DNA of 64,000 nucleotides, from assembly GCA_023213315.1 (NCBI GenBank), contig JAKCPI010016540.1:62001-126000 (forward strand), read 5' to 3'. The position numbers and the translations under genes are program-made. This DNA comes from Euborellia annulipes (lineage: Eukaryota; Arthropoda; Insecta; Dermaptera; Anisolabididae). The notes under the pieces were generated by a model. That model saw nothing but the letters and a program-made list of their open reading frames with translations. It had not been told where the DNA came from and searched no databases. Numbering within the stretch: the stretch's first letter is position 1; the number at the start of each line of letters is the position of its first letter. Positions 23,301 through 35,300 of the stretch are shown piece by piece.

Positions 23301-26300
23301 ATTTTTTTATTTATATCTCAAAGCCAAGACAAATGAGCCATTTGCTATCGCTGAAAGAAGTGCGTCAATTTCGGAAGCTATTGAAGATTCTTCTAAATTT
23401 TCGGAGAGAAGACTTTCGTTGGCTCCGTCCACAACAATCCCCTCTACTCCCAGGACAGAACTAGAAGATCTGACCAACAAAGTGAGTCTGAAATTAATAA
23501 ATCTATTATAACTCATAAATTAAATATAACAATCCTCCATTATTAAGGAATTTTGGACTAGGTGATCAAAGTAGAAGTTTGATAATATTTCACGACAATA
23601 TTTCACGCACGATAACAATAGCCATGAAAGAATATTGTAGCTCATCTAAGTTAAAAATCGTCCCGGAAAACCAATCTTCCATCCGAATCATGCCTATTTG
23701 GCACAATGGTTCAAATTTTATGTTGCATATTTTTGCATATTTGATGAATATTGCATAAAGTTGTATATTTAAAACTTTTTGCATATTTTCAACACATTTC
23801 GGCAAAAGTTTTATTTTATTTAAATTTTTTAATTTCAAAAGTGTCGCTTGAACCAGAAGTCATTCTATCTGAAGAATGTTCGTACCAACAGTATGTCAGG
23901 AGTTGCCAAGAGCCCCTCTAAACTCAAGACAAACATCATTTGTCCTGATGAAGGTCGGAAAAATAGGCCGAAATGTCAACAATAAAGCGAAAAAAAGAAA
24001 AATTTTTCTTTAATTGCTTTCGGCTGCCTTAATCTCCTCATTGTTTATACTTTCAGCTACTACTCCTGGAATATAAAAGTTTGTTTTCGAGCAATAGCGT
24101 AACTAGGTAGGGGCGAAGGGGGGCGCTCACCCCCTCCGCCCCAGGCGCATCAAGCCTTTGGCGCCCCTCTATACCGACATAGGAGCCCTAAGGCATCTAA
24201 AATATAGCCAAGGGACGGTGATTTTATCACATTCTTTCCATAGATTGTCTAAAAACACGGATAGTTTTCTTTTAAATTATATTACAACTTAAAAAAACGA
24301 CGCCCTTGTTGAGCTTCGCCCCCTCCGCCCTCAAAGGCTAGTTACGCCGCTGTTTTCGATAAAAATAAGTTTCTTTATAATGTGTTGATTTTGTTAAATA
24401 ATATTTAGTATATTTTATAAAAACTATTTTGTTAAATAAATTAACAAATTTTACTGTACTTATTATATTACTATTGTTTTTACATTAAATTTAGTTTTTA
24501 TTACGATACCAATTTTGTTTTTACATTATTTCCTTCCAAAAATTACTTTTACATCAATGGAAATTAAAAATCCGGGCTTTATTCATAACACTTCTAGCAT
24601 TCTTTTTGTGTTTCAGGAAAAAATCCGATCTTCGTATAAAGGAACGAAAACGCCGTGGACAAGAGTTAAAACAATGTTGCAAACGAGTGTGAAAAAAAAG
24701 AAGGCTTCAGAAAGTGAATTAACAAACTCTCGACAACAATCACCAGGGCCTCCACAACGAAATGGAGCACTGCCTAGGGCATCATGTTCACCCGTAGCAC
24801 GTCTCTCTCCTTCAAGTAGGGAAAAACAAAATTTTTTTTCAAAATAAATAATTTTAAGGAATGGAAAAGAGCAAGTACAGGTCCAGCAAATAAAGAGAGC
24901 CTTTGGATGCCAAATGCCAAAAAGGAGACGTTTCGGACAAAATTTTATTCGTTCATCCTCAGTCCTTGTAGGCTTATAATTAAATTAGGCACAAAGTTGT
25001 TATTCTTGTTGCAGCACAAATTTGTGCGCATGTATATTTTGTGCACATTTATATTTTTTTTATAAAAACGGGCGAGTGTTTAATGCCTCGTGAGAGTCTA
25101 TTATGGATGAATAAAATTTTGTCCGAAACGTCTCCTTTTCGGCATTTGGCATCCAAAGGCTCTCTTTATTTGCTGCACCCGTACTTGGTCTCTTCCAAAC
25201 CATTATATCAACAGCAACTTCCCCTAGGGGCCCTGGCCTTCCACCCAAAGACAAATTTTTTTCATTAAATTTTTTTTTTAATCCAAATTTTTTCGTTTTC
25301 ACTTGAGCCCCGAGGGGCCTGGCCCTCTCAAAGACAAAAGTTTTATTAAAAAATTTTTATCTATTAATATATTACATTTTTTTTACTTCTTTTACTTATG
25401 CTACTCACTTTTTCAAACAAAAATATAGATATTTGCTATATGCTCGTATATACGGTATGTATATAGATTTGAAAAATTTCGAATTTTTTTTTATAAATTT
25501 ATTATCTGTAATAGCAAGACCGATTATAATATAATTGAATAAGGAAGGCGATTTAGGCGTGAGCAACTCGTATGTTTATTATATGTCAAGTTACAAACAA
25601 AAGTCATGTTGTCAAAACTGTACACATGACAACTTTGTATATAAATATACAATCAGATCACATTATCTTTGTACAAATTGATGACATTTACTTACAATCT
25701 AGTGGTGAAAAGCGATTTGAAAAATTCAAATGAAATTACACCACGAATAAAAGCCAAAAAACTTTCTTTTGCTTTTCGTTGATTTTTTTTTCTTTTTTAA
25801 TTTTTTTTTTATTAAATTTGTCTTTATTTAAATATGAGGGATAATGCATTTAAAAGGGAAAATTTTTAAAGAATTTTACCCTAACCCTAATAAAGCAAAA
25901 TAAAATTATAAAAATATATATTGAATTTTAAAGAATGCTTTTCGAAGTCTTATTATGAATTACTATATATATTAATATATAAATAATGAAATTAATTAAT
26001 TAATTAGATTAAAACTTTTTTTTTCAAATTAAAAATTAAATAAAAATATAAGAAGGCCCAAAAGACATGAAATCTCATCCAAAAACATCAGAGGTTAATT
26101 ATTTTTGTCGAGACGAATTTAAAAAAAAAACTCCGCCTCTCGTTGAAGCAGCCAATCATACTAGAACTAGCAAACGATTTATTTGTTAAAAACATTTCAA
26201 GTCAGAATAGCTTTTACCAACTCCAACTATTCACCTCTCCTCATGAACGCATTTTGAATAAAACCTGCAATGTCTTATGAGCATGGATTAATAAAAAAAA

Positions 26301-29300
26301 ATTTTATTTTAGGTATTATTCAACCACACACGTATCCGAGTTCGAGTCCAAGTCCATCTCCGAGTGAATTACCACAGGAAATAGCTGAAGAAGAAGATAG
26401 AGGAAACATTTCTCCACCAAACGACAAAAAAATGGTAAATTTTTTTAAACTTAAATTAATAAAATTTCACAGAGTCTTAACATATGGGTAGTATATACGA
26501 ATATATACAATAGATTGAGTCTCTGTAGATGTTAGTATTTACCGGAAATAGTGTAGGCATAAATACACAAAAATTCAAAGCACTCGAATCTCCCCTTAAG
26601 AGATGAATATTAAAATAAAAAGAAATAAAATTATTAATAGATGGCTAAACGTGAAATTAGAAAAGGCTGAGTATTATGTCGAATATTTACTTTTCTTATA
26701 TTTAAAATTCAATTCTCTTATTTATTTTTCTTGTAAACTCTCTGATAAGATACTAGAAATGAAAAGCTGAGAGAAATGTCCAGTCATATTTGTGTGTTAT
26801 CAAAACTTATCACTAACCGTAACTATTATTTTATTTAAATATGGAAAATGTTTTTTTTTTTCGAAGAATATAAATTTATTAATTTTACTAATAACATGAG
26901 AAAAATTGATTTCAACATCTCATTTTCATGTTATTAGTCTCTTTTCAACATTTTCAAACATTGATTCAGAAATATTTCAAATAAAATTTTAATTACAAAG
27001 TTTATTAAATATTATTAAAATAAGATATATTCAGAGCAAAATTTTTTTTCTAAAATCTCCTCGGGAGGGGGAGGGGGAGTAGTTTCATATTTTTAAAATA
27101 CTAGTAGCTATTTAAGTTTAGTTTGGGTTGTCAAATAATTAATCACTAAATAACAATTCAACCTTTTTTTTTTGTTAATTTATTATAGATCTTGCACGAG
27201 GAAACTGCCGAACACAAAATATCGAAAAAACCATCACAGAGTGTTCTTGAAAATCGAGAATTTTCCAAAGGAAAATTAATGCCTACTTTAACACTTACTC
27301 TCCCCTCGACCGAAGAATTGGCTTCCGACTTTGATTCTCCCCCACCATACAAGGTTTTAAATTTTTTAATGATTTTTGCATGTCTTCTAGAAATTTTTAA
27401 TTATTTTTTTTTGTTTTGTTTTCTATCATTATTAATATTTATTCGTTTCCTCTAGAAAATCTTATTAAATTCTTTAATAGATTTAAAATATCTTTTACTA
27501 GATAGAGTTTTGTTTGAGATAGAAGATGGTTTTCAAATAACGCCCTATAGACTGTAAATAAGACTGTCAATTTAAGATAGGAATTTGTAGATGAGTTTGT
27601 GTTTGCTTGGGCATATTGCGCCCCGAACCAGGACTTCCCGTTTTTGTGGCGGTTGGAATACTTTAAAAATGAATTTTTATATTAAATATAATTAAACTTT
27701 TTAAGAAAAAAAGTGAATTATAAACTCTATAGAACTGGAGTTTTTGTTCCTTTTCTGTTTCAATGCTTTAAAAGAAAAATAACTAAAAAAAAAAAATAGA
27801 CTTTATTTTGAAAATTATAAAATAAAATCAAATATGAATGAGAAATTTATTGTGCAGATCTCAAACATTTCGCCGCCTATGGCCGGACGAGTTGAATCTA
27901 AATGGCGAAAAGTAAAGAATGCATTCCTTACATCATCCAACCCTACCAATACTCCAGTTCGAACGCCCACAAGTGCTGGTCCACTACAGACTAGTGGATT
28001 CTCATATATTCCAAGTATTAATTTTATATATATTTTTTTTTAATAAAAAAATGTTATTCTTTAGGCTGTTAAAACAAAAACTAAAATATTTTCATAAAGT
28101 TTCAGGTAATATTTCTGATTGCGATAATCGAGAAATTTTAACTCCGCAAGAATATGAAAAACTTCAAAGTGAAATACGAAAAAACTATGGAGAATTACAG
28201 CAAAAACTCAGTGATGAGTTTCATAGAAAATTTACAGAATGGGAAAAAAATAAAACAGCTAATGAGGATGGATCACAACGGCGTTTATTAAAAGAATGGA
28301 ATCAGTGCAGACATTCTGCAGAGCATTCAAGTCCAGAAGCAGTTTCTAAAGATATTTGCGGTGATGAAGAAAACTTCACTGTGGAATTTCGTAAAAAACT
28401 TCACGAATGGCAAAAGAAAAATTTGGTCGTTCAAAATCAAATAAATCGAGAAGGTAAATCAACAAGTCCGCCTATTGGAAGGAGAACTTCAGCACAACCC
28501 AATATTTCAGGAATTTCGTCGAGTAATGCACTTCATATTAAACAAAAATCACAAAAAGAAAAGGAATTACAATGGCTAGAGAAAGAAATACAAAAAGTGG
28601 AAAGGGAAAAACAGAGACTTGAACGTGAAAGACAAAAATACCAAGAAAGAGCTAAAAGGTAATTGAATAAAAATACTTCTCCATAGTCCATAAATTTAAG
28701 TTCAATTGGAAATAAAAACTTTTCTTTAATTTATTATTTTTGTTCGAAAAAATATAATTTCCATTTTTTTAATGTAGGAACTTATTCTCGTCTTAATATT
28801 TTTACCTCTGAAAAATTTCATTTAAACTGATTTCGTGGAACCTAACCTAATCTTTAATCAAAGTACGAGCGTAATAAATAAATATAAATATGTTTAATAA
28901 TAATGTAAGCAGAAAGAAAGCTGTTTTTAAGTGAGTACTTGACACCTTTGAATTTATTATAATTATTTCTAAATAATGTTATTGTTCTGAGTATCCCTAA
29001 AACAATAAGCAAATTTGAAATTTATTTAAAATATAATACTCACTGAGTTTAAATCCCTTAAAATTCATATTGCACACCTTCATTATTATCCCAAGTCGAA
29101 AAAAAAGTTTAAGTTCCACCCTTAGCGGCCTAACTGTAAATCCATTTGGCTACAAAATTCTTTGCAGCAGTATGAGATCAGGGCAAAAGTGACGGCACCG
29201 GGAAGTCAACAGTTTTCAGACTCAGTAAAATTGTTCAGGATATAAACAGGTCAATATTTATTGATTCAGTGTGAGAGCAGGTCAAAATTTACGACATCAG

Positions 29301-32300
29301 GTCGAAACAAGGACAATTTTTCGACTCAGGATTTTTAAATACCATGTCATAAAATGATTATTTTTTTGTTTTAGATTAGAAAAAATGAGACAGGCAATGG
29401 AATATAATCTTGAAGATGAAGTTTTAATACAAACATCTACTGGATTTTTCCGTTTTCAAGGAATATCAGAAAAATTTGCAAGGAAATTATATGAATGGGA
29501 ACTAGCTAGAGGAATTGGCCCCGAGGCCTCTACATTTACCCTTCTTGATCCTGATTATAAAAGATCAGGTAAGATTGTATATAGATTTATGTTTTTTTTT
29601 GAATCAATTCATCATAATTATTTTATTTATAGCTCTAACATCATCTAGTCTTTCATCATCTGGTGAAAAAGGAATTTCTCGGACTCGTTCTGCAACTAAT
29701 ATGGTCGCAGATTCTTCTATTAGTAAAAAGACTTCAACGCCTGGTGAAACAGGCGCCTCCGTTTCTAGTCTCTCTTTAAATGATATTCAGCAAATCGAAC
29801 ATGAATGCCAAATTTTAGAAGGTAAATTTATTCAATCTCTATTTCTAAAATTCTATAATTACTAGGTTTTTTCTGTATTACTCTGTTTAATCTGATAAGA
29901 ACTTATATATTTCGACATCATCCTCACCACATTCATGGATGTTTTGAAAATCGTCTTTAAAAATATCCAATATGAAAATAGATAAGCTCAATCAGAAAGA
30001 ATTTATAATGTTCATTTTAAAATTTCATATTGGATGGAGTTAACAACTATTACAAAATATCCATAATTGTACAGAGAATAATGTCATCACACTGGCATCG
30101 AATTATTTACATTTAACGGCAAACATCCCAAATATTCTCGACTGGCTGAAAGTCTTACGTAGTAATTAATACTGATAAATATAAGGGTTGGATAAGAAAA
30201 CAAACTCATTTAAATATTTCATTTAATTTTTTAGATAGAAAATTATATATAACACGTTTGGGCCCGTGAAAGAAATTCATATAATTAATATTTACTAAAT
30301 CAAACAGCCGAAAAAGATAGGGATGCGGTCTGGAGTTGAACTAAGGATCTGGGGATTTGTACTCAGCATGCTCTACTTTTTTTAGCTGAATCAAGAGCTT
30401 CTTCAGAACCACAGCTTCTCAAGGTTCCCGACAAAAGCGAAAAGATCAGATCGAAAGTTCTTAAGACTGAGGATGATGTCGGCCCATCAGCAATGATCGT
30501 TGATGTAGAAGATGTCGAAATCGAAACTGCTGCAGCACTTGAAGTGGTTCCAGTTGCTCAAGGAGAAACTCCAATTTATTGCTATGCACCAAATGAAATC
30601 ATCAGATTAACAGATGAATTGGATAGGTAATTAAAACCAAGAAAAAAATGCTCATTCTTTCTTCAGAAAAAAAAAAGAAAAAGATTCTGATTTCTAAAAC
30701 CTAATTTATATTACTTTGAAAATTTATCACTGGACAAAATACACAAGGAATGTCCCGAGAATAATAAACCAGCCTGAGAGGGCAGATATTTCGACAAGCA
30801 TCACCCCTTCAGCACAAAAATGTGTAAGAAATCATATATATCACGTTATGAACCGTGAAGAAAATTCATATAATTAATATTTACTAAAATTTTCGGCTGT
30901 TTGATTTAGTAAATATTAATTATTCAAGAATATGATTTGATGGAGGGCTTGTGTCAAAATTGTGTTAAAATTATTTTTTCTTTTTTCAGAGAACTTGAAG
31001 TCAAACATTCGAGCGAGCATTTTGAATGCAATTTATTTTCATTAAATTATATTTTATACTGAAGTTGATGAGAAGATGGCGGTCGAAATATAGGCAAAAT
31101 AAAATGATGTGAGACAGACTGGCTCATTAAGGCTTCGGATATTCCTTACTAATTTATATTTTTATTCGAACTAAATATTTCCCTAGTAAATTCAATAATC
31201 GCTTAGGCCGTACCCAGAGTTTAGCCGAGATTATTAGGCTACTTCTTCAAAATTGACAAAAATTCATAAGATGCTGAATTTATTTTAAATACAAAATATT
31301 GTGCCCGAATTTTATTTATTAATAATAAGAGAATTTAAATTCTCTTATAAATTATATATTTTTTCTTAAAATTGTATTGAATAATCTTAAATATACATTA
31401 AAATAGAAACCATCTTTTTAACACTTCATATTTTTATTTTTTTAGTGAATATGAATGTGAAAAATCCAAAAGAGTTGAAAGGAATGATTCGATTCATACA
31501 GAATCAAGTTATAAATTAATAGAAGAAAACATTAAGCTTCTAAAGAAATTAAAAAATAAAGCTGATATTTGCAGGTTAGTACTTATACTTTATATTATTA
31601 ATAGTTCTGTAGGATCAGGCGTCCGAGGGCGTTCGGCGCATGCTTAGTGAGGAATATCACATGTTCATGAAATGCAACATACAATGAAAAACAATTACTT
31701 TTCTTTAATGCACATTTGCCGGACGCCTGATCAAACAGATCTAATATTAGTACACAAAGCTCAGTCATTAAAATAAGTGTGAAAATTTTGTTAATAAAAG
31801 AATATATTTTACTTAAATTTAGCTTATATTGTTTAAGTACATTTCAATAATATAAATCCTTATTATAATAAATATTTTATTAGAATAAATTCGGTTTTTT
31901 ATTTACTAATAATTTATTTTTATGTATTTTAGAAAACTTGAGAAAGAACTAACTAGATTGCAAAGAGTTGACGTCAATGAAACAAGAACAGGTACTAATA
32001 ATATATTACTAATATAATTATTATTATTATTATTATACAACATAATCTAATTAATCATAAATAAACATATGACTAAGTTACCTATTATTTGATAGCCTAT
32101 TGAAGATAGGCAGTAAAAAAAGTTGAGCCTCTAAAACTCTCCATTTGTTGAAACGTTTCGGCTTTATTGATATAATTCCATCTTCAGTCAATATAATTTT
32201 TATAATCAAAAATTGCATTCATGGAATGCTCAGCTATTTTGTCATATTGGATGGGAGAAAATAACGATTTGCAAAACATCTGTTGATTGTACTGAAGATG

Positions 32301-35300
32301 ATTCCATATCACTGGGGTCGAAATATTTACAAATAAACGGATAATACGCAAAAGTATTTATATTTTGTGGCCGACGGTCCTTATAATAAAATTAATTAAA
32401 ATACTATACTAGATATTCTCATGATATTTTAATATTTATCTTCAGAAAATGCCTTATCCGACTCAAATAAAATTGATGATCTACAGCCCGATGAACAAGA
32501 AGAAATGAATGCTATTGCTTTACCTTCAAGAGAAGAAATAAGAAATTTAGATGATGACAATGATAAAATTCTACCCGATAAAGAACATATATGGAAGCAT
32601 GGAGAATACCTTCAGGTAATCTCTTATATTCTACCAGGGTATAAATATTTAGTCCTTGAGTTATATTATAAATTTTATTAGAGAGAAACTTCCCATAGTG
32701 AGTCCAAATATAAGAAGGTGACAGGGAAATGAGAAAACTATGTTCAGTCCCCTGAAAATTTCAAAATTCCACTTTTCGAAAATATTTTTTAATATAATAT
32801 AAGAAATGTCAATTATAAAAATGATATTGACTTAGTCTGGGTAATTTTTAGAAATTTTTCCTTAGACAATAAATTTTTAAATATAAAAAATATTTCTTTC
32901 TATAAATCTTTTTTCAAAAGATAAGGTTTCACAATAAAATTATTATATTTGGTCATTATAATATCCTGGTTTTATTTTTCAAATTTGATAGCAGCCAGAG
33001 CTAGAATAATGACTCCAGAGTCTGAGCCACAGCTCAACAGCCCTTTTATTTAGGCACATTCCAGAAAGGGTTTATTTAATCTTTACGATTTACTTCTCAT
33101 TTAGGATTCCTTTAAGGAACATTCAATAGAGCACGCAGCTCTTGCTCATCATCTCGTCGGCAAAATGCGTCAATTGCGTCTTATTAATCAATCTATGATG
33201 GAAGCTGCATCAAATGAACAAGAAGAAAATCAACCGCCTTTTTATGGAAATGTTCCCGATTTCGATGTTGCTACAAGAATTCATGACCTTTCAACTGAAT
33301 TATTACATTTGGTAAGATTTAGATCTCCTTTCATTGTATAAATTTCCCTGAGTCATAATATTTGTACAAAATACTTGAGTAATATTGAGGAGTCAAAAAA
33401 AAATCCAAGACATAGGCAGCCAAAATTATTTCTATTATTATCGCCGTTCCAGGCTGACGTTTCGGCCACTGGTCTAGCCCATCTTCAGAGCCGGAGGCGA
33501 GAATAAATGAAAATTACCGGCTCTGAAGATGGCCTAGACCAGTGGCCGAAACGTCAGCCTGGAACGGCGATAATAAAAGAAATAATTTTGGCTGCCTACG
33601 TCTTGGATTTTTTTTTGACTCAATAATACTTCCAGCCACAAAGACATACCTCACAATTGAGTAATATTATTAATATTATACTCATGGTTGATCAGACGCC
33701 TTCAAACACACCCTTCTTAGGCACATAATAATTTTTTTCACTTTTAGGCAGAACGATTGGAAATTTCTGTTGCTCGGCGCAATGATGAAGTCCATGCTCT
33801 TCGATTTCAATTACGATCTGGTGGAGAGGGATTTGGATTTAGAAATTTTCAATTTGAAGACGAAGAGTCCGAATTTTTAGACTCAACTAAGGTGAATCCG
33901 AATATATTTTCAACAATTAAGGTTTGATCTATTTTTTATCTTTAAAATAGGAATAATATAGCTGATTTCCGAAAAAAGATTCAGGGGAACTTAGAGGTTA
34001 TTAATAAATCAAGTGATATATTTAGTTATTTATCTCACTCCCGCCCTTTTTCTTTTGCTGGTGATCACTGGTCATCATAGGGATTTGGATCTTATTCAAC
34101 TAATTTCTGAAAAAAAAAAAGATTATTGATTGCATTTGCACTTGACAAATTTTTACACTCATGTAAATTTAAGGATACCAAAAAATTTAAATAAAACTAA
34201 ATTTTTTACAGGTCAATGATAACATTCCATCCGAAAATCAAGAAAACATTTTTACAAGAATTTCAGCACAAAATTCCGAAGATCTGGATGAATTACCAAG
34301 TCTGCTCACCAGCAAAGTAATTGAACTTAAAGAGGGTTTGCAAATGTTGTGTCCTGATGCAGGTAATTTATTAATTTACCTGAGTTTTTTTTTTTATTAA
34401 GATCTTATAATAAACATATTTAGTATTTAATATCCTTATTTTAATGATAAATATTTTGAAAATAATATTTTTGTAACTAAATTATTAATTTTTAATTACA
34501 TTTGTTGAGAGTGAAGAAAAAAAATTCAGTAACTAGATTATTGGACCAGCATGATCTTATCATCATCATCATCAATGGGGATTAAATCTCTTCAACTCAA
34601 TCATTCTAACCCACACTGATTATGAATATCGAAATATTTCCGAATTGAAGGATGTAACATGTTAAATAGCAAACTAATATTTAATTTTATTAAAATACAT
34701 ATATACGCTATATTTAAAAAAATCAATTTTATTTTAGGGATCAAAAGACACCCGGATTTTCCAAAATATTCTGACCAGTCAAATGAGGGCTTAACACTAT
34801 TCAATATTGAAAATGAGGCATCAAATGAAACAACTTGTTCAAATTTTAATAAAAATTCATCTGCTCCTATTAAAAACCGAAAATCTAAAAAACCTAAAGA
34901 TACAAATGAAAATATAAATCAGCGTAAATCCAAATGTGAATCCTCTTCTAAGTTTCAAGATAGTAAAGAGATAATTAAACTTCCTGAAAATGTTAAAAAT
35001 ATATTTCCTGTCGAAAAAGTTGTCGAATATCAAGTGGAAAATTCATCAAATATAAATTTAGACTCGCAGTCGGACAATGTTATAGTTAAAACAACAAGAA
35101 AAATATTTTCCCCTATATTTTCAAATGAATCTAAACCTCGAAGTATTAGTTTATCATTAGTAGATCAGGACAACATAAATCAATCTACAACAACAACACC
35201 AACAAAAGAAGAACCAAAAAGGGAATCACCGACACCTTCAACATCAAACTCAGAAACTTTTACTGGGAAAATACGAACTAATACGAGTTCTCCATCTTGG

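Noticed and set aside
28681..29374. Additional exon in intron 9
   Set aside because: No phase-2 acceptor and donor pair with coding-like content. Exons 9 and 10 already join within an uninterrupted coiled coil.
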